A stretch of 64,000 nt of DNA from Desulfosudis oleivorans Hxd3. GTDB taxonomy: Bacteria > Desulfobacterota > Desulfobacteria > Desulfobacterales > Desulfosudaceae. The notes beneath the pieces were generated by a model. It had not been told where the DNA came from, did no database searches, and saw only the letters and a program-made list of their open reading frames with translations. The DNA is taken from assembly GCF_000018405.1 (NCBI RefSeq), contig NC_009943.1, positions 995,001 to 1,059,000 on the forward strand, read 5' to 3'. Below are positions 8,548 to 18,029 of the stretch, one piece after another (position 1 is the first letter of the stretch; the number at the start of each line of letters is the position of its first letter). Position numbers and translations under genes: made by a program.

Positions 8548-10568
8548 GAGGTGGCCCCCGGTTTTGGCCGGTCCCCCAGGGGACAGGCGTAGACCATCAT
8601 GCCCTTGAGTTGCGCAATATTATCGGGGTTGCCCAGTACAAAGAGCACGTCGTTCTCCTGCAACACCGTGTCAGCGCCGGGGTTGGCCAGAATCTGGCCA
8701 TTTTTTGAAATGGCGACAATGGAGACGCTAAAACAGCGGCGCAGGTCGGCCTGGCCGATGGACATGCTCACCAACGGCGAGTCGGCCTTGAGTCGGAGGG
8801 ACTGGATTTTTACGTCGTGCAGGTTGAGCCGAAGATCCGACACGGAGATCGATGTCTTGGAGATCTGGCGGAACATTTCATACCCGTCGGCCCGGATGGC
8901 CGACACCAGCCGCTCAATATCCTCCCTGGGTACCAGGTACTTGGTCAGCACCCGGGTAAAGATCTCCACCGAGGTTTCAAACTCTTCGGGAATCACCTCG
9001 TCGGCCCCCAGTTCGTAAAGGTGCTTCATCTCCTGGATATAGCGGGAACGGACAATCAGGCAGATGCCGGTGTTGAGCCGTCTTATGGCATCAGTGATGC
9101 GCCGGGTGGCGGTGGGGTCGTTGATGGCCACCACGGCAATGCGGGCCTGGTGAATGCCGGCATGTTCCAGCACGGCCTGGTGGGTGGCGTCGCCGTAAAA
9201 GATGGGCTCGCCGTCGGCCTTGGCCGTGCGCACCGTTTCCGGGTTGGTTTCAATGATGATATAGGGAATGCCGGCTGTTCGGGCCGCCTTGGCCAGGTTG
9301 CGGCCGTTGATGCCGAACCCGATGATTACCAGGTGGTCCTTCTGTTTTACCGGCGCGTCGGTATGGCCCAGGGGGGCAAAACCGGTGACCAGGCGGCCGG
9401 GAAGGGGCAGCCGAAGGACCATGTCGGCCAGCCGGGGGGCTGCCATGATGATAAAGGGAGTGGCCGCCATGGTGAGCACGGACACGGCCAGAAAGAGCTG
9501 GTAGGCAGCCTCGTTCATCAGGCCGTATTCGACGCCGGACCGGGAGAGAATAAAGGAAAATTCCCCGATCTGGCCCAGGGCCAGGCCGGCCAGGATGCCG
9601 GTACGAAAAGGAAACCCCAGGACCACGGTCACGCCCCCGGCGATCAGGGTCTTTGCGACCAGCACCGCCAGGGTGATCAGCAGCACCCGGCCGGGCTGTT
9701 CTATCAGAAATCCCAGGTCCAGCAGCATGCCGATGGACACAAAAAAGAAGGTGGTAAACACGTCCCGAAAGGGCAGCAGGTTGCCCAGGGCCTGGTGGCT
9801 GTATTCGGACTCGGAGATGATCAGCCCGGCCAGAAAAGCGCCCAGGGCCAGGGAAAGCCCTGCCGTGGCCGTGAGCCAGGCAATGCCCAGGCAGATGACG
9901 ATTACGGAGAGCAGAAACACCTCGGTGTTGCGGGTGCGGGCGATCAGGTAAAGCAGCTGGGGAACGATCCACCGGGCGCTGACGATCACCAGCACGATAA
10001 TGATGCCGCCCTTGGCCAGCAGCACCAGCAGGGATGTGGTGAGGTTGCCGGCCGTGCCGGCCAGAATGGGCACCAGCAGGATCATGGGAACGATGATGAT
10101 ATCCTGGAAGATGAGAATGCCCAGGGACATGAGGCCGTGGGGGCTGTCGATCTGGGCCCCCTGCTGAAGCAGCTTGAGCACGATGGCCGTGCTGCTTAAG
10201 GCCACCAGGAAACCGGCGAATATTGCCTGGCCGGCGGTAAGTCCGAACTGCATGGCGACAATCGCCGTTATCGCGGAGGTGACGGCCACCTGCAGGGAAC
10301 CGCCGCCCAGCACGGCCCGCTTGATCCGCAACAATCGCTCCAGGGAGAACTCCAGGCCGATGGTAAAGAGCAGCAGCACCACGCCCACTTCGGCGATCAT
10401 TTCCACCTCGTGGACCGCCTTGACCAGCCCCAGGGCATGGGGCCCCACCACCACACCGGTGACCAGAAAACCCACCACCGTGGGCACCCGCAGTTTGTGG
10501 CAGATCAGCAGGACCACCACCGCCAGGCCGAAGATGATTTCCACGTCATTTAAAAAAGGTATGTCCAT
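8544..10568 (-). CDS. KefB/KefC-like cation:proton antiporter with RCK domains
   Basis: A CPA2-family monovalent cation/proton antiporter of 674 residues. About the first 385 residues are 12 or so hydrophobic helices (VVGFLVTGVVVGPHALGL, ALSSTAIVLKLL). A TrkA-N/RCK domain follows with the nucleotide motif GFGINGRNLA (about residue 405), then a TrkA-C domain near 580-665. It probably exports K+ or Na+ against protons under nucleotide control. The ATG at 10568 gives the usual family N-terminus (MDIPFLNDV); a GTG at 10586 would add six residues. It lies about 40 bp downstream of zupT on the same strand. Confidence 0.92.
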   Translation of the reverse strand: MDIPFLNDVEIIFGLAVVVLLICHKLRVPTVVGFLVTGVVVGPHALGLVKAVHEVEMIAEVGVVLLLFTIGLEFSLERLLRIKRAVLGGGSLQVAVTSAITAIVAMQFGLTAGQAIFAGFLVALSSTAIVLKLLQQGAQIDSPHGLMSLGILIFQDIIIVPMILLVPILAGTAGNLTTSLLVLLAKGGIIIVLVIVSARWIVPQLLYLIARTRNTEVFLLSVIVICLGIAWLTATAGLSLALGAFLAGLIISESEYSHQALGNLLPFRDVFTTFFFVSIGMLLDLGFLIEQPGRVLLITLAVLVAKTLIAGGVTVVLGFPFRTGILAGLALGQIGEFSFILSRSGVEYGLMNEAAYQLFLAVSVLTMAATPFIIMAAPRLADMVLRLPLPGRLVTGFAPLGHTDAPVKQKDHLVIIGFGINGRNLAKAARTAGIPYIIIETNPETVRTAKADGEPIFYGDATHQAVLEHAGIHQARIAVVAINDPTATRRITDAIRRLNTGICLIVRSRYIQEMKHLYELGADEVIPEEFETSVEIFTRVLTKYLVPREDIERLVSAIRADGYEMFRQISKTSISVSDLRLNLHDVKIQSLRLKADSPLVSMSIGQADLRRCFSVSIVAISKNGQILANPGADTVLQENDVLFVLGNPDNIAQLKGMMVYACPLGDRPKPGATS

Positions 10569-10608
10569 GGGTATGTCAAATTCCACAGTTTGAAATTATA
10601 CGGTTTTG

Positions 10609-11478
10609 CTATTTCATCATCAGCAGGCTGGCGGCCATTACCGCCATGCCGGCCACCATTCCGAGAATGGAGTCGTGGCCCCGGCCATAGGCCCGGCTGG
10701 TGGGCAGCAGTTCGTCCACGCTGATGTAAACCATGATGCCGGCCACCCCGGCAAAGAGAATGCCCATAATCTGAGGCGGCATTCCACCCGCCGGGTTGCC
10801 GAAAAAAAAGAGCAGGCCCAGATAGCCGAGCAGGGCGCCCACGGGCTCGGCCATGCCGCTGACCAGAGACCAGGCAAAAGCCTTGGTTTTATTGCCGGTG
10901 GCGTAAAAAATCGGCACCGACACGCTGATGCCTTCGGGAATGTTGTGCAGGGCAATGGCCAAGGCAATGGCCACGCCCAGGGCCGGATCGGAAAGGGCCG
11001 CCAGAAAGGTGGCCAGCCCTTCGGGAAAGTTATGAATGCCGATGGCCAGGGCGGTAAACAGCCCCATGCGCAACAGTTTTGCCTTGCGGCCGGCGTCATC
11101 GCAGTCGGCCGCGCCGGTATCGGACAGGGTGCAGGCGTCCCGAAAGTCGGCCATTTGCGTTTCTGACGGCACCTCGTGGGGATTTTCCGCCGAAGGAATC
11201 AGGTTGTCGATGACGCCGATCAGTAGGATGCCGCCGAAAAAGGCGGCCGCGTTGATCCAGGCCCCTGGAATCTCCCCGTAAGCCCGGGCCAGGGCCGTTG
11301 CGCCTTTGGCCAGAATTTCCACAAAGGCGACATAGAGCATCACCCCGGCGGAAAAACCGGTGGCAACAGAGAGAAACCGGTAGTTCTGCTTTTTTGCAAA
11401 AAAGGCAATGGCGCTGCCGATGCCGGTGGCCATGCCGGCAAACAGGGTCAGTCCCAGGGCGATTAAAATACTGCTCAT
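10609..11478 (-). CDS. zupT: ZIP-family zinc/divalent metal transporter
   Basis: A 289-residue ZupT-type permease for Zn2+ and related divalent ions. It has about eight transmembrane segments and both hallmark metal-binding motifs, HNFPEG and HNIPEG, in the central helices. An acidic/polar loop at about 110-140 includes several Cys/Asp residues ([12 protein letters not shown]), a little longer than in E. coli ZupT. It is the first gene of a four-gene minus-strand run with kefB, the esterase and a hypothetical protein. Confidence 0.94.
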
Positions 11479-11654
11479 GGTGTGTCTCTCCCGGCTTTCG
11501 TCCTGCTTTCAGTAATAATCACAGGCCGGGAGAAAAGCAAGGGTTTTGAAGGGGCGTTTGCATGGTTCTCGTGGTCAATGGACAGTATGAATTTTTCCGC
11601 TGCCATGGCTGTCAGCTCTTATTGTCGGTTCTGGTGGGTTGTAAAAATTTTGTC

Positions 11655-11840
11655 GATCGACGTGTCATTGCGAGCGCAGCGAAGCAATCTTGAGCTCAAT
11701 TTGTGTCATTGCGAGCGCAGCGAAGCAATCTTGAACAGGTGCGAATGAGATTGCTTCGTCGCTTTCGCTCCTCGCAATGACGGGGGTGCCGGATCTCACG
11801 GGCAAGGCTTTCGGCCTTTGCCCGTGCCACCCACCAAAGA
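11655..11840. repeat. REP-like repeats (CATTGCGAGCGCAGCGAAGC family)
   Basis: Two direct copies of TGTCATTGCGAGCGCAGCGA followed by AGCAATCTTGA, at about 11669 and 11706, then one inverted copy (GAGATTGCTTCG, CTCCTCGCAATGAC) ending near 11782. A GGGCAAGGCTTTCGGCCTTTGCCC hairpin follows; its GCCCGTGCCACCC end also occurs near 5560. The whole gap 11479-11927 has no credible gene. Confidence 0.85.
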
Positions 11841-11894
11841 GATAAATACAGTTTTTTGCTTTACAATCCGAAGCGTGGTCGGAATTGAACATTT

Positions 11895-11926
11895 TCGATC
11901 CCGATCCCGATCCCGATTTGGATTAT
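11895..11926. repeat. CGATCCCGATCC tract
   Basis: A CGATCC hexamer tract just past the stop of the small membrane protein gene. A related GGTATC tract in the other orientation sits on its upstream side at 12310-12364. Confidence 0.7.
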
Positions 11927-11927
11927 T

Positions 11928-12260
11928 TTACGAAAGTATCCACTGGTGGACCAGGGCCGCGATCAGCCAGACACCAAATCCGGCGGCCAGGGTGGCCGGC
12001 AGGGAGAACTGGTTTTTGAAGCAGACCAGGGCGGTGAGGAAAAAAAGCACCGTTGGGATCATGCCGAAGATCGCGCCCCGGGTAAAGGGTTGCATGACGG
12101 CCGGGTCTCCCTGGTTCTCAAGGTAAATCCAGACCAGGACCAGTGCGCCGGTAAGGGGCATCACACCGATCAGGCCGGCCATTGAGGGGAGTTTTTTGCC
12201 CACACCCGTGGCAATCAGAATGACGGCCAGGCTGATGATGACTTTAACAAGCAGTTGCAT
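11928..12260 (-). CDS. Small GlpM/DUF3147-like membrane protein
   Basis: A 110-residue protein with four predicted transmembrane helices (ISLAVILIATGVG, VMPLTGALVLVWIYL, FGMIPTVLFFLTALVCF, TLAAGFGVWLIAALV). Length and helix pattern resemble the GlpM-like/DUF3147 family, whose biochemical role is not established. It is a single gene, bracketed by hexamer repeats on both sides, with no operon partner. Confidence 0.7.
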   Translation of the reverse strand: MQLLVKVIISLAVILIATGVGKKLPSMAGLIGVMPLTGALVLVWIYLENQGDPAVMQPFTRGAIFGMIPTVLFFLTALVCFKNQFSLPATLAAGFGVWLIAALVHQWILS

Positions 12261-12309
12261 GAGAGTATCCTCGGGTTAGCATTTTATCCCGGATCACTTT
12301 TGTTTATCC

Positions 12310-12364
12310 GAATTCAAATCGAAATCGGTATCGGTATCGGTATCGGTATCGACATCGAAATCCC
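12310..12364. repeat. GGTATC tandem tract
   Basis: Four direct GGTATC units (ATCGGTATCGGTATCGGTAT), framed by ATCGAAATC on both sides. Related in sequence to the CGATCC tracts at 5346, 7024 and 11895. Confidence 0.8.
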
Positions 12365-12415
12365 CGTGACCCTGAACGATAGTTCATCTTTAACAGATAT
12401 TATTAAAGACTCAGG

Positions 12416-12772
12416 TCAGGGGCCGGGCAGCTTTCCCTTGAAAAGAAAAAACACGGCCCCCATCAGGCAGAGTCCGGCCCACAGGTAATCCATGGAGAGT
12501 TTTTCCTTCAGGTAAAGCAGGGAAAAGGGCACAAACACCGTCAGGGTGATCACCTCCTGGAGGATCTTGAGCTGGCCCACGGACATGGAGGCATGGCCGA
12601 TGCGGTTGGCCGGCACCTGGAGCATGTACTCGAACAGGGCGATGCCCCAGCTGATCATGGCCGCGATGATCCATGGTTTGTGGGAAAGGTTTTTCAGGTG
12701 TCCATACCACGCGAATGTCATGAACACGTTGCTGCAGCAAAGCAGCAGGATGGTTGCGACAAAGTGGTTCAT
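12416..12772 (-). CDS. DUF486 family DMT-like membrane protein
   Basis: A 118-residue protein of the DUF486 family, a four-helix half-size relative of drug/metabolite transporters. Characteristic are the N-terminal helix with CSNVFMTFAWYGHLK, the loop WGIALFEYMLQVPANRIG, and ISLG-like segments ending in LMGAVFFLF. The start at 12772 has GGAGGC directly upstream; the open frame continues to 12817 without homology. Function unknown. Small multidrug-resistance-like transport is possible but unproven. Confidence 0.85.
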   Translation of the reverse strand: MNHFVATILLLCCSNVFMTFAWYGHLKNLSHKPWIIAAMISWGIALFEYMLQVPANRIGHASMSVGQLKILQEVITLTVFVPFSLLYLKEKLSMDYLWAGLCLMGAVFFLFKGKLPGP

Positions 12773-12944
12773 ATGCCTCCGGCAGCAGAAACGCATGATG
12801 AATAAAAACCGACTCACGCGGGAGCGGCGGAGAGCTATTGTAGCGCTTTTTGCAAACAGTGCAACAAAATCCGCAAAGGCGTGTTTTTTAAGGCGGGATG
12901 ACCGGGGCGGATCAACAGGGGCGGTTGGCCCGAAATGTTCAGGG

Positions 12945-14129
12945 TCAGGTCTGGTCCTTTAAGTCAGCGTCAAGTCCCATGGCCTTGGCGCGTTTTACCC
13001 AGCGGCTGCGGGCCAGTGCCCGCATGTCCACCACGTCGTCGGTTTCATCCACGATCTCCATGCCCATGAGGGTCTCGATCAGGTCTTCCAGGGTCACCAG
13101 ACCGTCTGTGCCGCCGTGTTCATTGACAACAATGGCGATGTGCTGCCGCTCCTTGAGCAGGCGTTCCAGCAAAGCGGCCAGGGACAAAGACTCCGGAACA
13201 ACCACGATTTTACGTTTCAGGGCCTTGAGCCGCTCACTGCTCCGTTTTTGAGCGGCAAAGATCAGCACGTCGTCCTTGAGCACAAAACCGGTGATGTCGT
13301 CAATGTGGCTTCTGTAGAGGGGCAGGCGGGAGAAGGGCGTTCGGGTAATCTGCTGCAATGCGTCATTGATCGTCATGGTTTCGGAAAGGGCCGAGATCAC
13401 GGAGCGGGGGGTCATGATATCGGTGACCTTCAGGGATTCGAACCGGAACAGGTTCTGAATGATTTTGGACTCCTTGCCGCGAATCTGGCCGGCCGCGGCC
13501 CCGGCCCGGGCCATGGCGATCAGTTCGTCCTTGTTAAAAACCGGCAGGGCTTTTCCATGGGCGATAAATTTTGTCATTTTTTCCGAGAGCCATACGATGG
13601 GGTACAGGATCGTAATAAGGGTCTTGACGAACAGCGCGGTGGGGCCTGTCAGTTTTGTCCAGTAGACGGCGCCGATGGTTTTGGGCACAATCTCGGAGAG
13701 AAAAAGGATTGCCAGGGTCATGGCGGCTGAAAAGAGGCCGAACCATGTGCTGCCGAACAGAATGGTCGCCTGGGCGCCGGCGCCGATGGCGCCTACGGTA
13801 TGGGCAATGGTGTTGAGGGTCAGGATGGCCGAAAGGGACCGGTCAACGTTGTCCTGTTTCAGACGTTTTAACCGGGCCGCCAGAACTGGCTGCCTGTCTT
13901 TCAGCCCCTCTATGTAGGAGGGGGTGATGCTCAGCAGCACCGCCTCGGCCACGGAGCAGAGAAAAGAGAACCCCAGGGCCATCACCACATAGACCACCAG
14001 CCAGGCAGCGGCGTCTGTTCCACCGGAACTGCCGGCAGGTGCTGTCTCTGTCACGCCGCCGCCGGCGGCAACCACCGGCAGCAGAAGGCATGCCGCGATC
14101 CATCCGGATTTTTTGACTATCGATTTCAA
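12945..14129 (-). CDS. CNNM/DUF21 and CBS-domain membrane protein
   Basis: A 394-residue member of the CNNM (HlyC/CorC-like) family linked to Mg2+/Co2+ transport. A signal-peptide-like N-terminus and a Gly/Ser-rich spacer lead into a four-helix DUF21 domain at about 45-200 (SFLCSVAEAVLLSITPSYI, LFLSEIVPKTIGAVYW). Two CBS domains follow at about 230-360 (VTDIMTPRSVISAL, VVNEHGGTDGLVTLEDLIE). The usual C-terminal CorC/HlyC transporter-associated domain is missing and the protein stops soon after the second CBS. It is divergent from the phosphofructokinase gene, with about 170 bp between starts. Confidence 0.9.
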   Translation of the reverse strand: MKSIVKKSGWIAACLLLPVVAAGGGVTETAPAGSSGGTDAAAWLVVYVVMALGFSFLCSVAEAVLLSITPSYIEGLKDRQPVLAARLKRLKQDNVDRSLSAILTLNTIAHTVGAIGAGAQATILFGSTWFGLFSAAMTLAILFLSEIVPKTIGAVYWTKLTGPTALFVKTLITILYPIVWLSEKMTKFIAHGKALPVFNKDELIAMARAGAAAGQIRGKESKIIQNLFRFESLKVTDIMTPRSVISALSETMTINDALQQITRTPFSRLPLYRSHIDDITGFVLKDDVLIFAAQKRSSERLKALKRKIVVVPESLSLAALLERLLKERQHIAIVVNEHGGTDGLVTLEDLIETLMGMEIVDETDDVVDMRALARSRWVKRAKAMGLDADLKDQT

Positions 14130-14299
14130 GGGTCGGCCGGTTTCCTGTTGATCAAGGATTTTTGTTTGTCAGTATACAGACAGCCCGCCGGTTTTGAAAG
14201 GAGATTTAAAACCTTTTGATTGTTCAGGTTTTTCTGGTATTTTGGAAAAATAGCCATTTTGATGTGCTGCCAACTTTTCGGGCAGGGAAAGGAAACGCC

Positions 14300-15409
14300 A
14301 TGGGAAACAGAATGCGCATTGCCATCAACACCGGCGGCGGGGACGCGCCGGGACTGAACGCGGTGATTGAGGCGGTGGTGATGTCGGCCTGGTACCGCAA
14401 CTGGGAGGTGTATGGCATTCGCCAGGGCTACCACGGCCTGCTGGACACAGACGATATCATTCAACTGACGCCGGACAAGGTGAGAAACATTTCCAGTGTG
14501 GGCGGCACCATCCTGGGTACCACCAACAAGGGCAACCCCTTTGAGATGCCCTTTGAAAACGGCGCCGGTGAGGTGGAAATTCGCGACGTGTCCGACCGGG
14601 TGGTGCGCAATTTTCAGCGGCTGGGGTTTGACTGCCTCATCGCCGTGGGCGGGGACGGCAGCCTGAAAATCGCCCATGATTTTTTCAAAAAAGGCATTCC
14701 CGTGATCGGCGTGCCCAAGACCATTGACAATGACATGGTCGGCACGGTGGCCACCTTTGGTTTTGACACGGCGGTGAGTATCGCCACAGAGGCCATTGAC
14801 CGGCTGCACTCCACGGCCAAGTCCCACGACCGGGTCATGGTGGTGGAGGTCATGGGCCGCCATGCCGGGTGGATTGCCTTAAACAGTGGCGTTTCCGGCG
14901 GGGCCAGAGCCATTTTAATTCCGGAGATCCCGTTTGACATCGACGTGGTGTGTGAACAGATCATGAATGATGAGCTTCAGGGCACCCGGTATGCCATCGT
15001 GGTGGCGGCCGAGGGGGCCAAACCCCTGGGCGGGGAGATCGTGCACCGGGGCGATGGCGAAAAAGGCCGCCAGGACGTGCTGCTGGGCGGCATCGGCAAT
15101 GTCGTGGCCGAGGCCATCAACAAAAAAACCGGCAAGGACACCCGGTCCCTGGTGCTGGGCCATCTTCAGCGGGGGGGCTCCCCCACCACCTTTGACCGGC
15201 TGCTGGCCCTGCGGTTCGGCGCGGCCGCCGTCCGGCTGGTGGAGGCAAAACAGTTCGGCCGCATGGTGGCCCTTAACCCGCCCAACATCGACGCGGTTCT
15301 TCTGGAAGATGTTGTGGGTGCTATTCGAACGGTCCCCCTGGAGAGCGACACCCTTCAGACCGCCCGGGACATCGGCATCTCTTTCGGCGAACCGGCATCG
15401 GACCAATAG
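14300..15409 (+). CDS. pfkA: 6-phosphofructokinase
   Basis: A 369-residue PfkA-family enzyme that phosphorylates fructose 6-phosphate. The start is the ATG at 14300 (GGAAAC upstream), giving MGNRMRIAINTGGGDAPGLN, the canonical N-terminus. The phosphoryl-donor motif reads GGDGS (glycine at the position equivalent to E. coli Gly104, typical of ATP users), while the next motif is PKTIDND, with lysine where E. coli has Gly124. That G/K combination marks the mixed group that includes ATP-dependent and some PPi-using enzymes. The catalytic TIDND aspartate, the effector/substrate motif MGRHAGW and LGHLQRGG are all present. ATP use is the better guess. Confidence 0.92.
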   Translation: MGNRMRIAINTGGGDAPGLNAVIEAVVMSAWYRNWEVYGIRQGYHGLLDTDDIIQLTPDKVRNISSVGGTILGTTNKGNPFEMPFENGAGEVEIRDVSDRVVRNFQRLGFDCLIAVGGDGSLKIAHDFFKKGIPVIGVPKTIDNDMVGTVATFGFDTAVSIATEAIDRLHSTAKSHDRVMVVEVMGRHAGWIALNSGVSGGARAILIPEIPFDIDVVCEQIMNDELQGTRYAIVVAAEGAKPLGGEIVHRGDGEKGRQDVLLGGIGNVVAEAINKKTGKDTRSLVLGHLQRGGSPTTFDRLLALRFGAAAVRLVEAKQFGRMVALNPPNIDAVLLEDVVGAIRTVPLESDTLQTARDIGISFGEPASDQ

Positions 15410-15418
15410 CGCCAACGT

Positions 15419-17104
15419 ATGACTGACATTCTGCTGATTCAGCCGCCGGTTCAGGATTTCTACCTGACCGCCAAGCGCACCATCCCCTACGGCCTGGCCT
15501 GTATTGCCGCGGCCCTGGAAAAGGACGGATTTTCAGTTCAAATTCTTGACGCCATGGCTGTCTCCGCCAGCCGCACCATTTCACTGCCTTCAGAGATGGG
15601 CTACCTGTCAGCGTTTTACGGGGAGCCGGACGTCTCTCCCTTCGGCCTGTTTCACGGATACAAGCATTTCGGCCTGGACATGAATGCCGTGGCAGCGGCG
15701 GCGGCCCGGTCCGGGGCCTTTCTGATCGGCATCTCCTCTCTTTTTACGCCCTACAGCGATATGGCCCTGGAAACGGCTGAAGCGGTCAGGAAAGCCTGTC
15801 CGGAAAGTTTTATCGTGGCAGGGGGCCACCATGCCACGGCCATGCCCGGCCATGTCATGGCCTGCCCGGCGGTCGACTTTGTAATCCGGGGCGAGGCCGA
15901 AATCGCCCTGCCCCTGCTGGCCGGGGTGCTGCGTGAGCACGGCCCCGGCTGTCCGGACACCCTGGCCGCCATTCCCGGAATCGTATTCCGCAGGCCCGAT
16001 GCCACGCTGCACATCAGCCCGCCGGCAGTGGTGGAAAACCTGAATGCCATGCCCCTGCCCGCCCTTCACCTGGTGGACCAGGCGTTTTATACCCGCCACA
16101 AAAGAGGCAGCGCCGTGGTCACGGCCAGCCGGGGCTGTCCATTGGCGTGCAGCTACTGCGCCGTGGGCAACCAGACGGTGCCGTTCAGGAAGCGCCGTAT
16201 TCCATCGGTGGCCGCCGAGATCGAACAGGCGATCACCGGTTACAACGCGGGGTTTATTGATTTTGAGGATGAAAACCTGACCATGGACCGGGCCTGGTTT
16301 ATGGAACTGCTGAATGCCGTCGGCCCCCTGATCCGGGACCGGGACGTGGAACTTCGGGCCATGAACGGGCTTTTCCCGCCCTCCCTGGACGAGGCCATGG
16401 TCGCGGCCATGAAGACCGCGGGCTTTAAGACCCTGAACCTGTCGGTGGGCTCTTTTTCTTCAGACCAGCAGCGGCGCTTCAACCGGCCCGACGTGGGCCG
16501 TGCCCATGACCGGGCCGTGTCCTGGTGCGAAAAGCACGGGCTGGAGGCGGTGAGCTATATTATTGCCGGGGCTCCGGACCAGACGCCGGAGACCACAATA
16601 AACGACCTTGTTCACCTGCTGGGCCTGCCCACCCTGGCCGGGCTTTCCGTGTTCTACCCGGCACCGGGCAGCCGGGACTTTGAGTATGCCGCCGAACAGG
16701 GCCTTCTGCCGGCCCATCTTTGCCTGATGCGCTCTTCAGCCCTGCCGCTTTCCCACGCCACCACCCGCACCGAGGCCGTCACCCTGCTTCGGCTCTCCCG
16801 CATCGTCAATTTCATCAAGGCCCTGGAGAAAAACCACAGTCCCCTGCCAAAGCCGGCACCGGTGACAGACGAGTGCATGGCGGCCCGCGAAACCCGTATG
16901 GATAAAGGCGTGCTGCTGTTGGCCGGATTTTTTTACGACGCAAAGATAAGGGGCGTGACCCGGACCGGCCGGGTGTACGAACACGTTGTGTCCATTAATC
17001 TGACCCGGCGGTTTCTTGAAAAAATCGGGGAAGTGGTTCCGGCCGTGTTATCCGGAGAAGCAAAAAGTCACCCGGAAAACAGGACGGCTTTAAGAACACC
17101 GTAG
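15419..17104 (+). CDS. B12-binding-type radical SAM protein
   Basis: A 561-residue protein with an N-terminal Rossmann-like cobalamin-binding-type domain (about 1-170; LLIQPPVQDFYL, VAGGHHATAMPG, VIRGEAE) and a radical SAM domain whose cluster motif is CPLACSYC (Cx3Cx2C) at about 238-245. The reaction cannot be named. This architecture covers methyltransferases and many uncharacterised enzymes, and the DxHxxG cobalamin motif is not obvious. It begins nine bases after pfkA and may be co-transcribed with it. Its 3' end overlaps the convergent gene at 17068 by 37 bp. Confidence 0.85.
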   Translation: MTDILLIQPPVQDFYLTAKRTIPYGLACIAAALEKDGFSVQILDAMAVSASRTISLPSEMGYLSAFYGEPDVSPFGLFHGYKHFGLDMNAVAAAAARSGAFLIGISSLFTPYSDMALETAEAVRKACPESFIVAGGHHATAMPGHVMACPAVDFVIRGEAEIALPLLAGVLREHGPGCPDTLAAIPGIVFRRPDATLHISPPAVVENLNAMPLPALHLVDQAFYTRHKRGSAVVTASRGCPLACSYCAVGNQTVPFRKRRIPSVAAEIEQAITGYNAGFIDFEDENLTMDRAWFMELLNAVGPLIRDRDVELRAMNGLFPPSLDEAMVAAMKTAGFKTLNLSVGSFSSDQQRRFNRPDVGRAHDRAVSWCEKHGLEAVSYIIAGAPDQTPETTINDLVHLLGLPTLAGLSVFYPAPGSRDFEYAAEQGLLPAHLCLMRSSALPLSHATTRTEAVTLLRLSRIVNFIKALEKNHSPLPKPAPVTDECMAARETRMDKGVLLLAGFFYDAKIRGVTRTGRVYEHVVSINLTRRFLEKIGEVVPAVLSGEAKSHPENRTALRTP

Positions 17105-17520
17105 AAAAGAACCAGAAATCCGCCTGTCTCTCCGATGATCAGCACCGACATAAAAACCGGCATGCCCCATGCCGGAAGCGGAAACCGGCCCAGGGAAAAG
17201 GGCGGTTTGAGTTGGTTGGCCGTGTCGCGCAGCAACCCGTGCAGCATGTAGGACCCCACGGCCACGACAAAAAAGGTCAGGGGCACAATCACCGCGAGGG
17301 TTTCAACCCTCTCCGGCAGAAGCGAAATTTCCGCGAACTTTGCCAGCAGCAGGGCAGCAAAGCTGTACATCAGGGAGGTGCGATGGGCGGTGTCCACGTA
17401 GGGATGGGCCTTGGCGTGCTCGCTGGAACGGATCTGAAGATACTTCCAGACGCCGGTGAGCAGGCCGTTTAAAAAAAAGCCGCCGGCCCCGACAATGGCG
17501 ATAGTTTCCGCAATATTCAT
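17068..17520 (-). CDS. Hypothetical four-helix membrane protein
   Basis: A 150-residue protein with four hydrophobic segments (IVGAGGFFLNGLLTGVW, TSLMYSFAALLLAKFA, LAVIVPLTFFVVAVGSYML, VFMSVLIIGETGGFLVLFYG). The polar loop HAKAHPYVDTAHRTS contains several histidines that could bind a metal or haem (inference). I recognise no family. Its ATG overlaps the stop of the upstream gene at 17517, so the two are probably one operon. Confidence 0.7.
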   Translation of the reverse strand: MNIAETIAIVGAGGFFLNGLLTGVWKYLQIRSSEHAKAHPYVDTAHRTSLMYSFAALLLAKFAEISLLPERVETLAVIVPLTFFVVAVGSYMLHGLLRDTANQLKPPFSLGRFPLPAWGMPVFMSVLIIGETGGFLVLFYGVLKAVLFSG

Positions 17521-17948
17521 GGCCCCTCATTTTTTATGGTCGGTTTTTGGTGGGTGGTTGCGTCCGGGTCCTGTTTCGCAGTGGCCTCTGTTTCCCACCG
17601 TCGCCACCCTATGGTGATCAGGGGGGAGAACATCGGCAGCCCCCAGACAAGATACCACCACCGGAGTTCTCCGGAGGTAAAACCGTCAAATACCCATATG
17701 ACCCACACCACCGACATGACAAAAAGGCCATAGGATGGCAGCATCAGTCTCCAGTAAGCGGTGGACGGAAACCGCCATGGGGCAAAAAAGAGGATAACGC
17801 CGACAGCCGCGCCGGTCAGCCCCAGGCCGGTCAGCCCTCTCCCCCACTCCCCCCGGCAGAGAAAGATAACGGCGATGACGCCCACCCAGATAAAACCGCC
17901 GATCCACCCCAGGGTCCAGCCGAGTTTTTCACCTGTTCTTTTTGTCAT
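17517..17948 (-). CDS. Hypothetical membrane protein
   Basis: A 143-residue, tryptophan-rich protein with four predicted transmembrane helices and a polar C-terminal tail. No recognised family. It is the first gene of a two-gene minus-strand unit with the protein ending at 17068, with a four-base stop/start overlap. Confidence 0.68.
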   Translation of the reverse strand: MTKRTGEKLGWTLGWIGGFIWVGVIAVIFLCRGEWGRGLTGLGLTGAAVGVILFFAPWRFPSTAYWRLMLPSYGLFVMSVVWVIWVFDGFTSGELRWWYLVWGLPMFSPLITIGWRRWETEATAKQDPDATTHQKPTIKNEGP

Positions 17949-18029
17949 GGCCCCGCCTGTACTGAAACGTGAAAGTGATGGTTGATTATTGTGCGCCGCA
18001 TGAAGCGTGTCAATGTTAAAATTCGGCCC

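Noticed and set aside
10606..11166. Plus-strand frame opposite zupT rich in His and Gly
   Set aside because: It is the complement of the zupT coding strand; His/Gln/Gly richness arises from antisense of hydrophobic codons.
11665..11892. Small minus-strand frame over the REP cluster
   Set aside because: Made entirely of repeat DNA, no ribosome site.
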